In this document: one piece after another, positions 19,260-29,584 of the stretch
Layout of the letters: each line of letters begins with the position of its first letter
Numbering within the stretch: the stretch's first letter is position 1
Assembly (NCBI RefSeq): GCF_028368995.1
Contig: NZ_JAQNDL010000001.1
Location: 2,444,001 to 2,508,000 of the forward strand
Length of the DNA: 64,000 nt
Direction of reading: 5' to 3'
Origin: Nannocystis bainbridge
Lineage (GTDB): Bacteria; Myxococcota_A; Polyangia; Nannocystales; Nannocystaceae
Position numbers and translations under genes: made by a program
Notes under the pieces: model-generated
Seen by the model: the letters and a program-made list of their open reading frames with translations, nothing else
Database searches by the model: none
What the model was told of the DNA's origin: nothing

Positions 19260-19933
19260 CCCCGGTGACGCGCAGGGTCGATGGGCGGGACGACGCGCCG
19301 CGCAGCTCGCGTGGCGCGCGAGTTCGCGAGGTGGTACGGACGGAGACGCGCGCCGCATACCGCGAGGCGATCCTCGACGCGGCGACGCGGGTGTTCGGGC
19401 GGCTCGGGTTTCAGGACGCGAAGATGGCCGACATCGCCGCCGAAGCCGGCGTGGCCGCCGGCACCGTCTACAACTACTTCAAGAACAAAGAAGAGGTGTT
19501 CCGCTCGATCCTCCAGCGGACGCACGAGCTGGTCTACCAGCGCATCATGGTCCACCAGGTGCTCGAGGACCCGATCGAGCGCATGCGGGCCTCGACCCGC
19601 GAGGCCTTCACCTTCCTCGAAGAGCACGGCGCGCTGTTCCTGCTCTACGTCTCGATCGGCGGCGGCTTCGACTGGGCCCAGAAGCGGGTCGAGCAGGCCC
19701 TGATCGACGAGAACAGCGCCCGCTACTTCGCCCTCAGCGAGGCCACCCTGCGCGACGCCGCGGCGCGCGGGCAGATCCGCGGCGACCTCCCGCTCGAGCG
19801 GCTGACCGTGTTCCTCAGCGGCCTGACCGACGCGACGATCTTCTCCTGGGTGCGCTCCGGCTGCCCGCCGGGCCTGCGCACGCAAGCCGACCCCTTGATC
19901 GACTTCTTCCTCCACGGCGCGAGAGCCCCATGA
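19253..19933 (+). CDS. TetR-family transcriptional regulator of the efflux operon
   Basis: 226 residues. A basic N-terminal extension of about 30 residues precedes the TetR DNA-binding domain (REAILDAATRVFGRLGF, then MADIAAEAGVAAGTVYNYF, ending FKNKEEVFRSIL), which has a textbook helix-turn-helix. The C-terminal ligand-binding domain is helical and not diagnostic. The stop overlaps the start of the adaptor gene by 4 bp, so regulator and pump are one operon. Likely a drug- or metabolite-sensing repressor of the downstream RND pump. Confidence 0.9.
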   Translation: MNPPVTRRVDGRDDAPRSSRGARVREVVRTETRAAYREAILDAATRVFGRLGFQDAKMADIAAEAGVAAGTVYNYFKNKEEVFRSILQRTHELVYQRIMVHQVLEDPIERMRASTREAFTFLEEHGALFLLYVSIGGGFDWAQKRVEQALIDENSARYFALSEATLRDAAARGQIRGDLPLERLTVFLSGLTDATIFSWVRSGCPPGLRTQADPLIDFFLHGARAP

Positions 19934-20952
19934 CCGCACGCCTCACCATCGTCCCCCTCGTCCTCGCCGGCCTCCTCGTCGCCGCGTGTGACGGCAAAGA
20001 AGCCGAGAAGCCCGCCCTGCCGGCGACGCAGGGCGCTGCCCCGACGATCCCGGTCCCGAGCAACAAGGGCCCCGCGCCGCAGCCGGGCGTCAAGGCCGGC
20101 GCGCGCGACCTCTCGATCGAGCGCTACGTCGGCACCGCGCTGCCCAAGCAGGAGGCCGAGCTCGGCCCGCGCATGAGCGGCACGCTCGCCTCGGTCGACG
20201 TCGAGGAGGGGCAGCAGGTCAAGAAGGGCCAGGTGCTGTTCCGCCTCGACGCGCGCTCGACCCGGCTCGGCGTCAGCCAGGCCGAGACCGGCCTGCAGGG
20301 GGCTCAGATCGCCCGCGACAACGCCAAGCGCGAGCTCGAGCGGCAGCAGCAGCTGGCGGCCAAGGGCACCATCGCCGCGGCTGTGCTCGAGCGGGCCGAG
20401 TCGGCCTTCAACAGCGCCGAGAACGGCGTCAGCCAGGCCAGCGTCGCCCTCTCGATGGCCCGCCGCGGCACCGCCGACTCGGCCGTCGTCTCGCCGATTG
20501 ACGGCCTCGTCGCCCACAAGTTCAAGGACGTCGGCGAGACGGTGACGATGATGCCGCCGACCATCGTCGTCGTGATCCAGGACCAATCTGTCCTCGAGGT
20601 CAGGACACGAATCCCCGAGGCCGCGCTGCGGCTCGTCCACGTCGGCGACCAGGTCACCGCCCACTTCTCCGCGCTCGGCATCTCGCGCGAGGCCAAGGTC
20701 GTGCGCGTCCAGCCGACCGTCGACGCCGCCACGCGCACGATCGAGATCGTCACCGACGTCGAGAACAAGGACGGCATCCTGCGCCCCGGCATGTACGTCG
20801 AGCTCGAGCTGCGCCCGCCGCTCGCCTCGGTGCTCCCGGGCGCCGAGGGCGACGCGCCCGCGCCCGCGCCCGAGGGCAAGGCCGAGGTGGCCAAGGCGAA
20901 ACCGGGCAAGAAGGCCCCGAGCGACCCCCCGCCGGCCGCCGGCACTCACTGA
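19930..20952 (+). CDS. RND efflux periplasmic adaptor lipoprotein (MFP/HlyD family)
   Basis: 340 residues. The signal peptide has lipobox LVAAC (about residue 20), then a Pro/Ala linker, a barrel-sandwich lipoyl-like motif (RMSGTLASVDVEEGQQVKKGQVLF) split by an alpha-helical hairpin (about 110-165), and a beta-barrel segment. The tail is Ala/Pro/Lys-rich. Such adaptors bridge the inner-membrane RND pump and the outer-membrane channel, both encoded next. Gene spacing to the pump is 11 bp. Confidence 0.92.
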   Translation: MTARLTIVPLVLAGLLVAACDGKEAEKPALPATQGAAPTIPVPSNKGPAPQPGVKAGARDLSIERYVGTALPKQEAELGPRMSGTLASVDVEEGQQVKKGQVLFRLDARSTRLGVSQAETGLQGAQIARDNAKRELERQQQLAAKGTIAAAVLERAESAFNSAENGVSQASVALSMARRGTADSAVVSPIDGLVAHKFKDVGETVTMMPPTIVVVIQDQSVLEVRTRIPEAALRLVHVGDQVTAHFSALGISREAKVVRVQPTVDAATRTIEIVTDVENKDGILRPGMYVELELRPPLASVLPGAEGDAPAPAPEGKAEVAKAKPGKKAPSDPPPAAGTH

Positions 20953-20963
20953 GGTCCCCCGCC

Positions 20964-23900
20964 ATGCTGCTCGCCGAAGTCTCGATCCGCCGCTCCATCT
21001 TCGCGACGATGCTGATCGCCGCGCTGATGGTGTTCGGCTTCTTCAGCTTGCCGCGCATCGGCGTCGAGCTGTTCCCGAACGTCGAGTTCCCGGTCGTGAC
21101 CGCGACCGTCGTCTACCCGGGCGCCGACCCGGAGACGATGGAGACCAAGGTCGCCGACCCGATCGAGGAGGCGCTGCAGTCGATCAGCGGCGTCAAGCGC
21201 ATGACCTCGCGCAACCTCGAGGCCGTCACCCAGGTGGTGATGGAGTTCGAGCTCGAGGTCGACGGCAACCAGGCGCTGCAGGACGTCCGCGACAAGATCT
21301 CGGCGATCGAGCGCGACCTGCCGCAGGGCATCGACCCGCCGGTGGTGCAGAAGTTCGACGTCGGCGCCGCGCCGATCCTCTCGATCGCGCTGGCCGGCGA
21401 CGTGCCGATGGCCGAGATGACGCGGGTCGCCAAGGACGAGGTCAAGCAGCGCATCCAGCAGATCTCGGGCGTCGGCAACGTCGACCTCATCGGCGGCCGC
21501 GAGCGCGAGATCAAGGTCCTCGTCGATCCCGCGCGCATGACCGGCTTCGGCCTCACCGCCGACGACGTCGCCAACGCCGTACGCGCGCAGAGCCTCGAGC
21601 TGCCGGCCGGCTTCATCAAGACCGGCACCAGCGAGCTGACCCTGAAGACCCGCGGCGAGGTCAAGAGCGCCGCCGAGATCGCCGACATCCTGATCCCCGG
21701 CCCGCCCGGCGCGGTGGTCCGGATCCGCGACGTCGCCGAGGTCCTCGACGACGTCGAGGACGCCCGCTCGGCCTCGTTCCTCAACGGCAACGCCGCGCTG
21801 GCGCTGGTCGTCAAGAAGCAGTCCGGCGCCAACGTCGTGTCGCTCGCCGAGCAGGTCCGCGAGGTGCTCGACGAGATGCGCCCCGACCTCGAGCGGCGGG
21901 GCATCACCGCCGCGATCCCGACCGACAACTCGGTGTTCGTCGAGCACGCCATCGGTGACGTCAAGTTCGACCTCATCCTCGGCGCGATCCTCACCATCGT
22001 CATCATCCTCCTGTTCTTGCACGACATCCGCGCAACCTTCATCGCCGCGCTGGCGATCCCGACCAGCATCGTCGCGACGTTCGCGTTCATGCAGTACATG
22101 GGGTTCTCGTTCAACAACATCTCCATGCTGGCGCTGTCGCTGTCGATCGGCATCCTCGTCGACGACGCGATCGTGGTGATCGAGAACATCTACCGCCACC
22201 TCGAGATGGGCAAGCCGCGCATGCGCGCCGCCCTCGACGCGACCAGTGAGATCGGCCTCGCCGTCATCGCCACCACGCTGTCGATCGTCGCGGTGTTCGT
22301 GCCGGTCGCCTACATGAAGGGCATCATCGGCCGGTTCTTCTTCCAGTTCGGCCTGACCGTCTCGGCGGCGGTGCTGATCTCGATGCTGGTGTCGTTCACG
22401 CTGACGCCGATGCTGTCGTCGCGCCTGATGCGGCAGCAGCACGGCCACGCCCCCGGCCTGTTCGCGCGCCTGTTCAACCGCATGTTCGGCGCCGTCGAGC
22501 GCGGCTACGCCGGCGTGCTCCGCTGGTCGCTGCGCTGGCCGTGGACCACCGTCCTCATCGCCCTGCTGTCGCTGTTCGGCTCGTGCGCGCTGGTCACCCG
22601 CGTGCCCGCCGAGTTCCTCCCGCCCGAGGACCAGTCGCAGTTCGCCGTCAACGTCGAGCTGCCGACCGGCACCGCGCTCGAGGCGACCATCGAGACCTCC
22701 GAGGCCGTGGCCGCCGACCTGCGCGCCAACCTGCCGCAGATCAAGGACACCTTCACCACCATCGGCGGCGGCGCCGTCGGCCAGGTCAACCGCGCCCGCA
22801 TCACCGTCACGCTCGAGCGGCCCAAGCAGCGCGGCTTCTCGCAGCAGGACGCCATGAAGTGGACCCGCGAGCGCCTCGCCGGGGTCGAGGGCGCGATGTT
22901 CACGGTCGACCAGCTCGACCCGTTCGGCAACGACGGCGGCTTCCGCAGCCAGCCGATCCAGTTCTCGATCCGCGGCACCGACCTCGACGAGGTCGTCGCC
23001 GCCGCCGAGGCGCTCAGGGGCCAGCTCGCCGAGACCGGCAAGTTCGTCGACCTCGACACCTCGTACCGCGGCGGCAAGCCCGAGGTCGCGATCGCCGTCG
23101 ACCGCAACAAGGCCGCCGACCTCAGCATCCCGATCGCCTCGATCGCCCGCACCGTGCGCTCGCTGATGGCCGGCGACCCGATCTCCGACCTCAAGGAGGG
23201 CTCGGAGATCTACGACGTCATCCTCTACATGCCCGAGGCGCTGCGCTCGAACTTCGAAGCGCTGAGCAACATCAAGGTCCGCTCGGCCTCGGGTCGCCTG
23301 GTCGACCTGTCGGCGGTGGTCCGCGTCGAGCGCGGCGAGGGCCCCAGCGAGATCGAGCGGCAGAACCGGCTGCGCCAGGTGCTGGTGCTGGCGGCGCTCA
23401 ACGACATCACCCTCGGCGAGGCCCAGGAGGTCGTCAGCGACGCCGCCAAGCGGGTCGTGCCGTCCAAGCTGCAGACCAGCTTCATGGGCGACGCCGAGGT
23501 CATGCAGGAGTCGTTCGAGTCGATGATCTTCGCCCTCCTGCTGGCGATCATCCTCGTCTACATGATCCTCGCGGCCCAGTTCGACAGCCTGATCCAGCCG
23601 ATCACGATCATGGTCTCGCTGCCGCTGTCGGTGGTCGGTGCGTTCGGCGGCATCTACCTCGCCGGGATGTCGCTCAACATCTTCTCGTTCATCGGCCTCA
23701 TCATGCTGATGGGCCTCGTCACCAAGACGGCGATCTTGCTGGTCGACTTCGCCAACAGCGAGCGCGAGAAGGGCGCCGTCCTCACCGAGGCGCTGGTCCA
23801 GGCCGGCACCATCCGCCTGCGCCCGATCGTCATGACCGCGGCGGCCACCATCTTCGGCATGGTCCCCGTCGCCCTGGCCCTCGGCGAGGGCGGTGAGACC

Positions 23901-24245
23901 CGCGCGCCGATGGCCGTCATCGTCATCGGCGGCATGATCACCTCGACCGTCCTCACCCTCGTCGTCGTCCCCGTCGTCTATATGCTGTTCGACCGCATGG
24001 TCACCAGCCGGTCGATGCGCTGGATCAGCTTCAAGTTCTTCGGCGTCGACGCCACCAAGCCGGCCGAGAGCCTCGACGACCCGCTCCCCACGGCGCACGC
24101 TCCGGTTTCGGCTCCGGCTCCGGCCGCGCCGCCCGATCTGGTCATGCCCCCGCTCGTGGCCCCGCCGCCGGCCGCCGACGACTTCGAGATCGAGCGCGAG
24201 GTGGTGTTCCCCCACCTCCGCCGCGTCACCAAGCCGCCGGAGTGA
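20964..24245 (+). CDS. RND-family efflux permease (HAE1/AcrB type)
   Basis: A 1093-residue inner-membrane proton-driven exporter. The topology is typical, with twelve membrane helices and two large periplasmic loops. The proton-relay aspartates in helix 4 are Asp400 and Asp401 ([19 protein letters not shown]). The second half carries [17 protein letters not shown] and [16 protein letters not shown], matching hydrophobic-and-amphiphilic efflux pumps rather than heavy-metal pumps. A Pro/Ala-rich cytoplasmic tail of about 60 residues follows the last helix. Substrates cannot be inferred. It lies in an operon with TetR, adaptor and TolC-like genes. Confidence 0.95.
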   Translation: MLLAEVSIRRSIFATMLIAALMVFGFFSLPRIGVELFPNVEFPVVTATVVYPGADPETMETKVADPIEEALQSISGVKRMTSRNLEAVTQVVMEFELEVDGNQALQDVRDKISAIERDLPQGIDPPVVQKFDVGAAPILSIALAGDVPMAEMTRVAKDEVKQRIQQISGVGNVDLIGGREREIKVLVDPARMTGFGLTADDVANAVRAQSLELPAGFIKTGTSELTLKTRGEVKSAAEIADILIPGPPGAVVRIRDVAEVLDDVEDARSASFLNGNAALALVVKKQSGANVVSLAEQVREVLDEMRPDLERRGITAAIPTDNSVFVEHAIGDVKFDLILGAILTIVIILLFLHDIRATFIAALAIPTSIVATFAFMQYMGFSFNNISMLALSLSIGILVDDAIVVIENIYRHLEMGKPRMRAALDATSEIGLAVIATTLSIVAVFVPVAYMKGIIGRFFFQFGLTVSAAVLISMLVSFTLTPMLSSRLMRQQHGHAPGLFARLFNRMFGAVERGYAGVLRWSLRWPWTTVLIALLSLFGSCALVTRVPAEFLPPEDQSQFAVNVELPTGTALEATIETSEAVAADLRANLPQIKDTFTTIGGGAVGQVNRARITVTLERPKQRGFSQQDAMKWTRERLAGVEGAMFTVDQLDPFGNDGGFRSQPIQFSIRGTDLDEVVAAAEALRGQLAETGKFVDLDTSYRGGKPEVAIAVDRNKAADLSIPIASIARTVRSLMAGDPISDLKEGSEIYDVILYMPEALRSNFEALSNIKVRSASGRLVDLSAVVRVERGEGPSEIERQNRLRQVLVLAALNDITLGEAQEVVSDAAKRVVPSKLQTSFMGDAEVMQESFESMIFALLLAIILVYMILAAQFDSLIQPITIMVSLPLSVVGAFGGIYLAGMSLNIFSFIGLIMLMGLVTKTAILLVDFANSEREKGAVLTEALVQAGTIRLRPIVMTAAATIFGMVPVALALGEGGETRAPMAVIVIGGMITSTVLTLVVVPVVYMLFDRMVTSRSMRWISFKFFGVDATKPAESLDDPLPTAHAPVSAPAPAAPPDLVMPPLVAPPPAADDFEIEREVVFPHLRRVTKPPE

Positions 24246-24300
24246 GCGGTCCGGTCACCTTCCCTTTCGCACAGGTTCTTTCGTACAGGACTCTTCCGCC

Positions 24301-25899
24301 ATGTCGCTTGTTTGGTCCGTCGCTCTGACGCTGATGGCCCCGGCCCCGCAGGGCCCCCCGCCGCCGCCCACCCGCCAAGTCCCCGCCGCCGCCGACGCGG
24401 CCGTGTTCGACGCCACCGCCTACCTGCGCGACGGCCCGCTCGCCGACGCGCTCGCGCCGAAGCCCGGCGGCCTCACGGCCGACAAGGTCGCGGTGCAGGC
24501 GATCGCCGAGTCACCGTCGGTCGCCGCCAAGGAGGCCCAGATCCAGGCCGCCGCGGCCAAGCTCGATCAGACGATGATCGCCTTCCTGCCGCAGCTCTCG
24601 GGCAAGGCCGGCTACACCCGCATGTCCAAGGCCGCGATCGCGTTCGGCGGCGGCTACAGCGTCGGCGCCGCCACGGGCCCCGAGGCCGGCGGCGACCCGA
24701 TCCCGATCGGCATCGGCCCGTGCGCCATGGGCTCGCCGCAGATGTGCACGGTCGATCCGAACACCGGCCAGCCGCTCACCCTCGTGGTCGCGCCGCCGTT
24801 CAAGATCCAGATCCCGCTCAACTCCTACTCGCTGCAGGCCCAGCTGGCGGTCCCGATCTCGGACTACATCCTCTCGCTGCTGCCGGCCAAGCGCGGCTCC
24901 GAGACCCGCCGCGACGCCGTCGCCCTCGCCCGCGACGCCGAGCGCGTCAAGGTCGAGACCGACGCCCGCCTCGCCTACTACAACTGGCTGCGCACGATCG
25001 CCTCGGTGGTCGCCGTCGAGGACTCGCTGCGCCGCGTCAAGGCGCGCGCGCTCGACGTCGAGAACCTGTTCCACGCCGGCAGCGCGACCAAGGCCGAGGT
25101 GATGCGCCTGGCCGCCCAGATCGCCCAGATCGAGCAGGCGATCAACGACGCCCAGGTGTTCCGCGCGACCGCGGAGCAGGGCCTGGCGATCATGCTCAAC
25201 GACCAGGGCATCGACTTCGTGCCCGGCGAGGACGTGATCGAGCTGCCGCCCGACATGGCCGACATCGGCAACCTCGAGGGCCTGATCCGCGAGGCGCAGA
25301 GCAAGCGGCTCGAGCTGAAGTCGATGGAGAAGAGCATCGGCGCGGTCGACTACGGCATCAAGGCGACCCGCGCCGGCTACTTCCCGCGCCTCGACGCCTT
25401 CGCCGAGGCGACCTACGCCAACCCGAACCAGCGGTTCTTCCCGCTGGCGCCGGTGTGGCGCGGGTCGTGGTCGGTCGGCGCGCAGCTGACCTACTCGCTC
25501 AACTCGGCCCTGCGCACGCGCGCCGAGATCCGCGAGTACAAGGCCAACAAGCGCGAGCTGATGGCCCAGATCGAGCTCCTGCGCCGCGGGATCGCCATGG
25601 AGGTCACCCAGGCCTTCCTCGCCCGCAACAAGGCCATCGCCGACATCGAGCTCAGCGCCCGCACGCTCGAGTCCGCGGTCGAGGCCTACCGCGTCGCCTC
25701 CGAGCTGTTCGCCGCCGGCTCGGCGACCACCAACGACATCATCGACGCCGAGGCCGACCAGCTGACGGCGATCCTGCGGATCGTCAACTCGCGCATCGAC
25801 CTCCGCACCGCCAACGCGCGCCTGCTCTACGCCACCGGCCGCATCAAGCCCAACACCGTCCAGGTCTACGACACCCGCGACAAGGCGACCCGCGGGTAG
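24301..25899 (+). CDS. TolC-like outer-membrane efflux channel
   Basis: 532 residues. A short hydrophobic N-terminus and a Pro-rich linker precede the two repeated TolC-family halves. The first contains ESPSVAAKEAQIQAAAAKLDQ and the second RLELKSMEKSIGAVDYGIKATRAGYFPRLD, followed by the conserved beta-strand and long helices. A Gly/Pro-rich insertion between residues about 115 and 180 contains two cysteines (CAMGSPQMC), unusual for the family. Last gene of the efflux operon; a 30-bp perfect palindrome with a T run follows 18 nt after the stop. Confidence 0.9.
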   Translation: MSLVWSVALTLMAPAPQGPPPPPTRQVPAAADAAVFDATAYLRDGPLADALAPKPGGLTADKVAVQAIAESPSVAAKEAQIQAAAAKLDQTMIAFLPQLSGKAGYTRMSKAAIAFGGGYSVGAATGPEAGGDPIPIGIGPCAMGSPQMCTVDPNTGQPLTLVVAPPFKIQIPLNSYSLQAQLAVPISDYILSLLPAKRGSETRRDAVALARDAERVKVETDARLAYYNWLRTIASVVAVEDSLRRVKARALDVENLFHAGSATKAEVMRLAAQIAQIEQAINDAQVFRATAEQGLAIMLNDQGIDFVPGEDVIELPPDMADIGNLEGLIREAQSKRLELKSMEKSIGAVDYGIKATRAGYFPRLDAFAEATYANPNQRFFPLAPVWRGSWSVGAQLTYSLNSALRTRAEIREYKANKRELMAQIELLRRGIAMEVTQAFLARNKAIADIELSARTLESAVEAYRVASELFAAGSATTNDIIDAEADQLTAILRIVNSRIDLRTANARLLYATGRIKPNTVQVYDTRDKATRG

Positions 25900-25917
25900 C
25901 GCCCGCGCGAACGACTG

Positions 25918-25986
25918 AAGGGGCATGTCCGTACGGACATGCCCCTTTTGCCATGTCTGAACGGACATGCCCTCGCGGACATGCCC
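25918..25986. repeat. Perfect 30-bp palindrome plus second repeat unit; likely terminator
   Basis: AAGGGGCATGTCCGT (25918-25932) is the exact reverse complement of ACGGACATGCCCCTT (25933-25947). TTT follows on the plus strand, so it can terminate the efflux operon. A second unit CATGTCTGAACGGACATG and a half CGCGGACATGCCC follow. It lies between the convergent tolC-like gene and obgE. Confidence 0.9.
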
Positions 25987-25995
25987 GCCGGACCG

Positions 25996-27222
25996 CTAGC
26001 CCTCGGTCGGCGCCGGGCCGGTGACGGTGCCGCGGCGGACCATGTCGACGCGGCGCCACAGCGCCTCGAGCAGCTCCGGCACGCCCTCGCCGGTGCGCGC
26101 CGAGATCGGGAACAGCGGGATGCCCTGGGTCCGCAGCAGCTTGCGCAGCGGCCCCACCACCTCCTGACCCTCCGGCGTGTCGATCTTGTTGAGCGCGACC
26201 ACCCGCGGGCGGCCGTCGAACATCGAGCCGTACTGCCCGAGCTCCTTCTCGAGCGCCTTGAGGTCGGCCATCGGGTCGCGGCCAGGCGTCGGGTCGGGCG
26301 AGAGCAGGTGCAGCAGCACGCGCGTGCGCTCGAGGTGGCGCAGGAAGTCGAGGCCGAGGCCGCGTCCCTCGCTGGCGCCGTGGATGAGGCCCGGCACGTC
26401 GGCGACCACGAGCGAGCGCTCGCCGGCCAGCGCGACCACGCCGAGCTGCGGCACCAGGGTGGTGAACGGGTAGTCGGCGACCTTCGGGCGCGCGCGGCTG
26501 ATCGCGCGGATGAAGGTCGACTTGCCGACGTTGGGGAAGCCGACGATGCCGACGTCGGCCAGCAGCTTGAGCTCGAGGCGCAGCCAGTACGCCTCGCCGC
26601 CGACGCCAGGCTCGGCGAAGTCGGGCGCGCGGTTGGTCGAGGTGCGGAAGTGGACGTTGCCGCGGCCGCCGAGGCCGCCGTGGGCCACGATCAGCTCCTG
26701 CCCGTGGAACGTCAGGTCGCCGAGCTGCTCCCCGGCCTCGAGCTCCGTCTCGCGCCGGTCCTTCTCGGCCTGCGCGCGGCGGATCGGCCCCGACTTCTGC
26801 GCCCGCACCGGCTCCGGGATGTCGGTGCCGTCGTCGGTCCAGGCGATCGCGCCGATCTCGTCGAGCTCCTCGCCGACGTCGTCGGCCAGCCACGGCGGCC
26901 GCTCGCCGGGCTCGCCCGCCAGCGCCTCGAAGAACACCGTGGTGCCGACCGGCACGCGGATCCGGAGGTCGTTGCCCGAGCGGCCCGTCATCTTGTTCGG
27001 CCCGCCGGGGCGGCCGATCTCGGCCGCGAAGTGCTGGCGAAATTTGAGGTCCAGCAGCGTCGTCAAATGATCGTCGGCGACAAAGACGACATCGCCGCCC
27101 TTGCCGCCGTCACCGCCCGCGGGACCCCCGTCGGGCACGAACTTCTCACGGCGCCAGCCGACCAGCCCGTCGCCGCCTCGCCCTGCGCGGACGACGATCC
27201 GGACCTGGTCGATGAAGCGCAT
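25996..27222 (-). CDS. obgE: Obg-family GTPase (ribosome assembly)
   Basis: 408 residues. A glycine-rich Obg domain (MRFIDQVRIVVRAGRGGDGL...) is followed by a G domain with G1 GFPNVGKST, G3 DVPGLI, G4 NKID and G5 SAR. Obg GTPases act in late 50S assembly and stress signalling. The Obg domain contains an unusual acidic insertion of roughly 65 residues (about 97-165, from ALAGEPGE to LEAGEQL) between strands of the Gly-rich fold. It is encoded 3 bp downstream of rpmA, the common rplU-rpmA-obgE order. Confidence 0.95.
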   Translation of the reverse strand: MRFIDQVRIVVRAGRGGDGLVGWRREKFVPDGGPAGGDGGKGGDVVFVADDHLTTLLDLKFRQHFAAEIGRPGGPNKMTGRSGNDLRIRVPVGTTVFFEALAGEPGERPPWLADDVGEELDEIGAIAWTDDGTDIPEPVRAQKSGPIRRAQAEKDRRETELEAGEQLGDLTFHGQELIVAHGGLGGRGNVHFRTSTNRAPDFAEPGVGGEAYWLRLELKLLADVGIVGFPNVGKSTFIRAISRARPKVADYPFTTLVPQLGVVALAGERSLVVADVPGLIHGASEGRGLGLDFLRHLERTRVLLHLLSPDPTPGRDPMADLKALEKELGQYGSMFDGRPRVVALNKIDTPEGQEVVGPLRKLLRTQGIPLFPISARTGEGVPELLEALWRRVDMVRRGTVTGPAPTEG

Positions 27223-27225
27223 CGC

Positions 27226-27516
27226 TCACTCCGCAGCGGCGGCAGCGTCTGCCTGGGCCGCGAGCGGGTCGATGGCGATGAACGCCTTGCGCTCGTGGCC
27301 CCGCTTGTAGAAGCGGACCGTGCCTTCGACCAGCGCGAACAGGGTGTAGTCCTTGCCGGTGCCGACGTTCGGACCAGCGTGGAAGCTGCTGCCGGCCTGA
27401 CGGACCAGGATGTTGCCGGCGCGCACGACTTCGCCGCCGAACCGCTTCACGCCGCGGTTCTGCGAGTTCGAGTCGCGGCCGTTCTTGATCGAACCTTGAC
27501 CTTTTTTATGTGCCAT
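27226..27516 (-). CDS. rpmA: 50S ribosomal protein L27
   Basis: 96 residues beginning [17 protein letters not shown], the mature L27 start whose N-terminal tail reaches the peptidyl-transferase centre. [16 protein letters not shown] and [17 protein letters not shown] are conserved. The C-terminus has an Ala-rich extension. It lies between rplU and obgE with very short spacers. Confidence 0.97.
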   Translation of the reverse strand: MAHKKGQGSIKNGRDSNSQNRGVKRFGGEVVRAGNILVRQAGSSFHAGPNVGTGKDYTLFALVEGTVRFYKRGHERKAFIAIDPLAAQADAAAAAE

Positions 27517-27538
27517 CGTCGTTCTCCAGCGGCGCTGT

Positions 27539-27859
27539 TCAGCCCGTGATCGCGGTGATCTTAACCTCGGTGTAGGCCTGCCGGTGGCCCTGCTTCTTGC
27601 GGTAGTTGGTGCGCTTGCGGAACTTGTAGACGATGAGCTTGGGCCCGCGCCCGTGGCTCACGACCTTGCCCTCGACCTTGGCGCCGTCGACCAGCGGCTT
27701 GCCGATCTTGACGGTCTCGCCCTGGCCGACGAGCAGCACCTCGAAGTTGATGGTGGCGCCGGCTTCCACCGGGAGCTTCTCGACGCGCAGCACCGAGCCG
27801 GTGTTGACGCGGAACTGCCTCCCGCCGGTACGAATGATGGCTTGCTGGTTCTCGGACAC
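27539..27859 (-). CDS. rplU: 50S ribosomal protein L21
   Basis: 106 residues. Conserved segments are [13 protein letters not shown] near the start and [23 protein letters not shown] near the end, which binds 23S rRNA. The start was set at the GTG at 27859, giving the normal L21 length; the frame continues upstream without resemblance to L21. The roughly 100-nt leader between the proposed promoter and this start could hold an autoregulatory structure, but none was identified. Confidence 0.95.
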   Translation of the reverse strand: MSENQQAIIRTGGRQFRVNTGSVLRVEKLPVEAGATINFEVLLVGQGETVKIGKPLVDGAKVEGKVVSHGRGPKLIVYKFRKRTNYRKKQGHRQAYTEVKITAITG

Positions 27860-27967
27860 GAAGCGCTCGCACTCTCTGGGGCGATCCGCCCGCCCACGCG
27901 GCAGCCAGATGGTGGCTGCGACCGCCCGGATGCTCTTCGAGACCCTCGCCGGGCGCGAGGGAACAGG

Positions 27968-27997
27968 CTTATATGCGTGGCCGCAGGGGCCGGTCAA
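27968..27997 (-). promoter_or_regulatory. Sigma-70-type promoter for rplU-rpmA-obgE
   Basis: Read on the minus strand: TTGACC, an 18-nt spacer, then TATAAG. It lies about 110 nt upstream of the rplU start and is among the best matches to a housekeeping promoter in the window. Confidence 0.6.
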
Positions 27998-28054
27998 GCC
28001 GCAGAGGCGCGGCGGAGGTCACGCGCACGGCGCGCATGAGCCGCCGCTGCGATC

Positions 28055-29584
28055 CTAGGCCGTGCGCCGGCGGCGGGCCCGATGGCCGAACCACAAGCCG
28101 AGCAGCGGCAGGACGAGCGCGCCGCCCGCCCCCTGGTCCGAGCTGCGGCACTCGCATCCACCCTTGTCGGTGGCGCCGGAGCTGTCGCCGTCGGTGCCCC
28201 CGTCGCTGGCAGATCCCGGGTCCTCGGTGTCGCTGCCGTCGTCGACGCCGGCGGTCTCGTCGCCGGTGTCCGCCTCGCCCTCGCTGCCGCCGTCGGTGGT
28301 GGTCGGCGCCGAGGCGCCGCCGACGACGATCTTCATCTGGTCCTGCACCACGTGCTCGGCGTGGTCCTCGGCCTCGAGTACGACCTCGTAGACGCCGGCC
28401 TGCAGGTTGGTGAAGTACCAGGCGCCGACCTGGTCGTAGTCGACCTCGTCGAGCGCGACCACGCCGTCGCGGCTGACCTTGATGCGCCAGCCGACGCCGC
28501 CGTAGTTGTCGTGGATGTCGGCCTTGATCTCGATGCTCTCGCCGACCTCCAGCTCGAGCAGGTCGCTGTCCGGCAAGAGCTTGACGGTGGGCGGCTCGGT
28601 GTCGGGCTCGGGCGTGCCGAAGATCTTGTTGAGCTCCGCGAGGTCGTTCTGCTGCTCGCTGTCCTCGCCGCAGTAGATCTCGTGGATCAGCCGGCAGCCG
28701 ATGGTGCCGGGCCCCTGGCACTGCTCCTCGCACAGCGCCTGGCAGTTGTCGCCGAAGTGCTTGTTGTTGCCGGCCTGGTAGCTCATGATCCGATCGCCGC
28801 CGAGCGTGTGGTCGAGGCCCCACGCGTGGGCGATCTCCTGGCTGATCGTCGCCGAGCTGCTGTCGAACGCGTAGACCACGTTGCGCTGGTCGCGGTCCTC
28901 GCAGTCGGTCCCGGGGGCGACGCCGCCGGCCGGGTCGCCGATGTTGGTGTCCGTCCACGAGCCGCCGATCATCGCCATCGTGTACGGCACGGTCTTGCTC
29001 GGGCGGTTCAGGTAGAGGACGCGGACCCCGAGCGACTCGAGGTCCTGCTGGACCGCCTGGATCAGGGTCAGCGCGGTCGCCTCGGAGCCGTTGAACACCG
29101 GGTACTTGTGGTTGTGGCGGGCCAGCGTGGACTTGCTCTCGGCCGAGTTGTCGGCGCCCGACTTGAGGATGCCGCCGTTGAAGTTGAGGAACACCGTGCC
29201 CTTGCGCGGGTACTGGTTGCCCTCGATGTCCTCCCAGGCCGGCAGCGGCTTGGGATCGACCTGCTTGAGGCCCTCGGCGATCTCGCGCCGCTGCACGACC
29301 TCGCCGATCTGCACCCACCCCTCGGGCAGCTTGCCGGGCGCCAGCGGCTCCGACGCGCGCGCGCTCAGGGGCGGCGCGTCCAGCTGCGACAGGTCCGGCT
29401 GCTCGACCGGCTCGGCCACGAACTTGCCACCCGCCTGCAACACCTCTCGCATGTCGTAGTGATGCGCGCCGGTGACCATCTTCGCGTACGGGTCGTACCG
29501 CTCGCCGTCGGCGGCCGCGGCGACCGCCGGCAACCCGGCCGTCACGCCGCAGAGGAGGAGAATTGCGTCTGCCTTCAAAGCCAT
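28055..29584 (-). CDS. Secreted protease-like MYXO-CTERM protein with altered zinc motif
   Basis: 509 residues. A Sec signal peptide (cleavage near AAAADG) is followed by a metalloprotease-like domain with ISQEIAHAWGLDH and a Met-turn DRIMSYQ. The zinc motif of this superfamily is HExxHxxGxxH. Here the first His is Gln249, while Glu250, His253 and His259 remain. An Ig-like or cadherin-like beta domain (EPPTVKLLPDSD...VLEAEDHAE) follows, then an Asp/Gly/Thr linker and a C-terminal tail with a Cys motif (GGCEC), a hydrophobic stretch and an Arg cluster (MYXO-CTERM type). It is probably sorted to the cell surface. It may be a pseudo-protease or use an alternative ligand. Confidence 0.8.
   Translation of the reverse strand: MALKADAILLLCGVTAGLPAVAAAADGERYDPYAKMVTGAHHYDMREVLQAGGKFVAEPVEQPDLSQLDAPPLSARASEPLAPGKLPEGWVQIGEVVQRREIAEGLKQVDPKPLPAWEDIEGNQYPRKGTVFLNFNGGILKSGADNSAESKSTLARHNHKYPVFNGSEATALTLIQAVQQDLESLGVRVLYLNRPSKTVPYTMAMIGGSWTDTNIGDPAGGVAPGTDCEDRDQRNVVYAFDSSSATISQEIAHAWGLDHTLGGDRIMSYQAGNNKHFGDNCQALCEEQCQGPGTIGCRLIHEIYCGEDSEQQNDLAELNKIFGTPEPDTEPPTVKLLPDSDLLELEVGESIEIKADIHDNYGGVGWRIKVSRDGVVALDEVDYDQVGAWYFTNLQAGVYEVVLEAEDHAEHVVQDQMKIVVGGASAPTTTDGGSEGEADTGDETAGVDDGSDTEDPGSASDGGTDGDSSGATDKGGCECRSSDQGAGGALVLPLLGLWFGHRARRRRTA

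Noticed and set aside
20946-24215. A 1089-codon open frame antisense to the RND permease
   Set aside because: Asp/His/Arg/Leu-rich composition mirrors the real gene; no signal or family feature.
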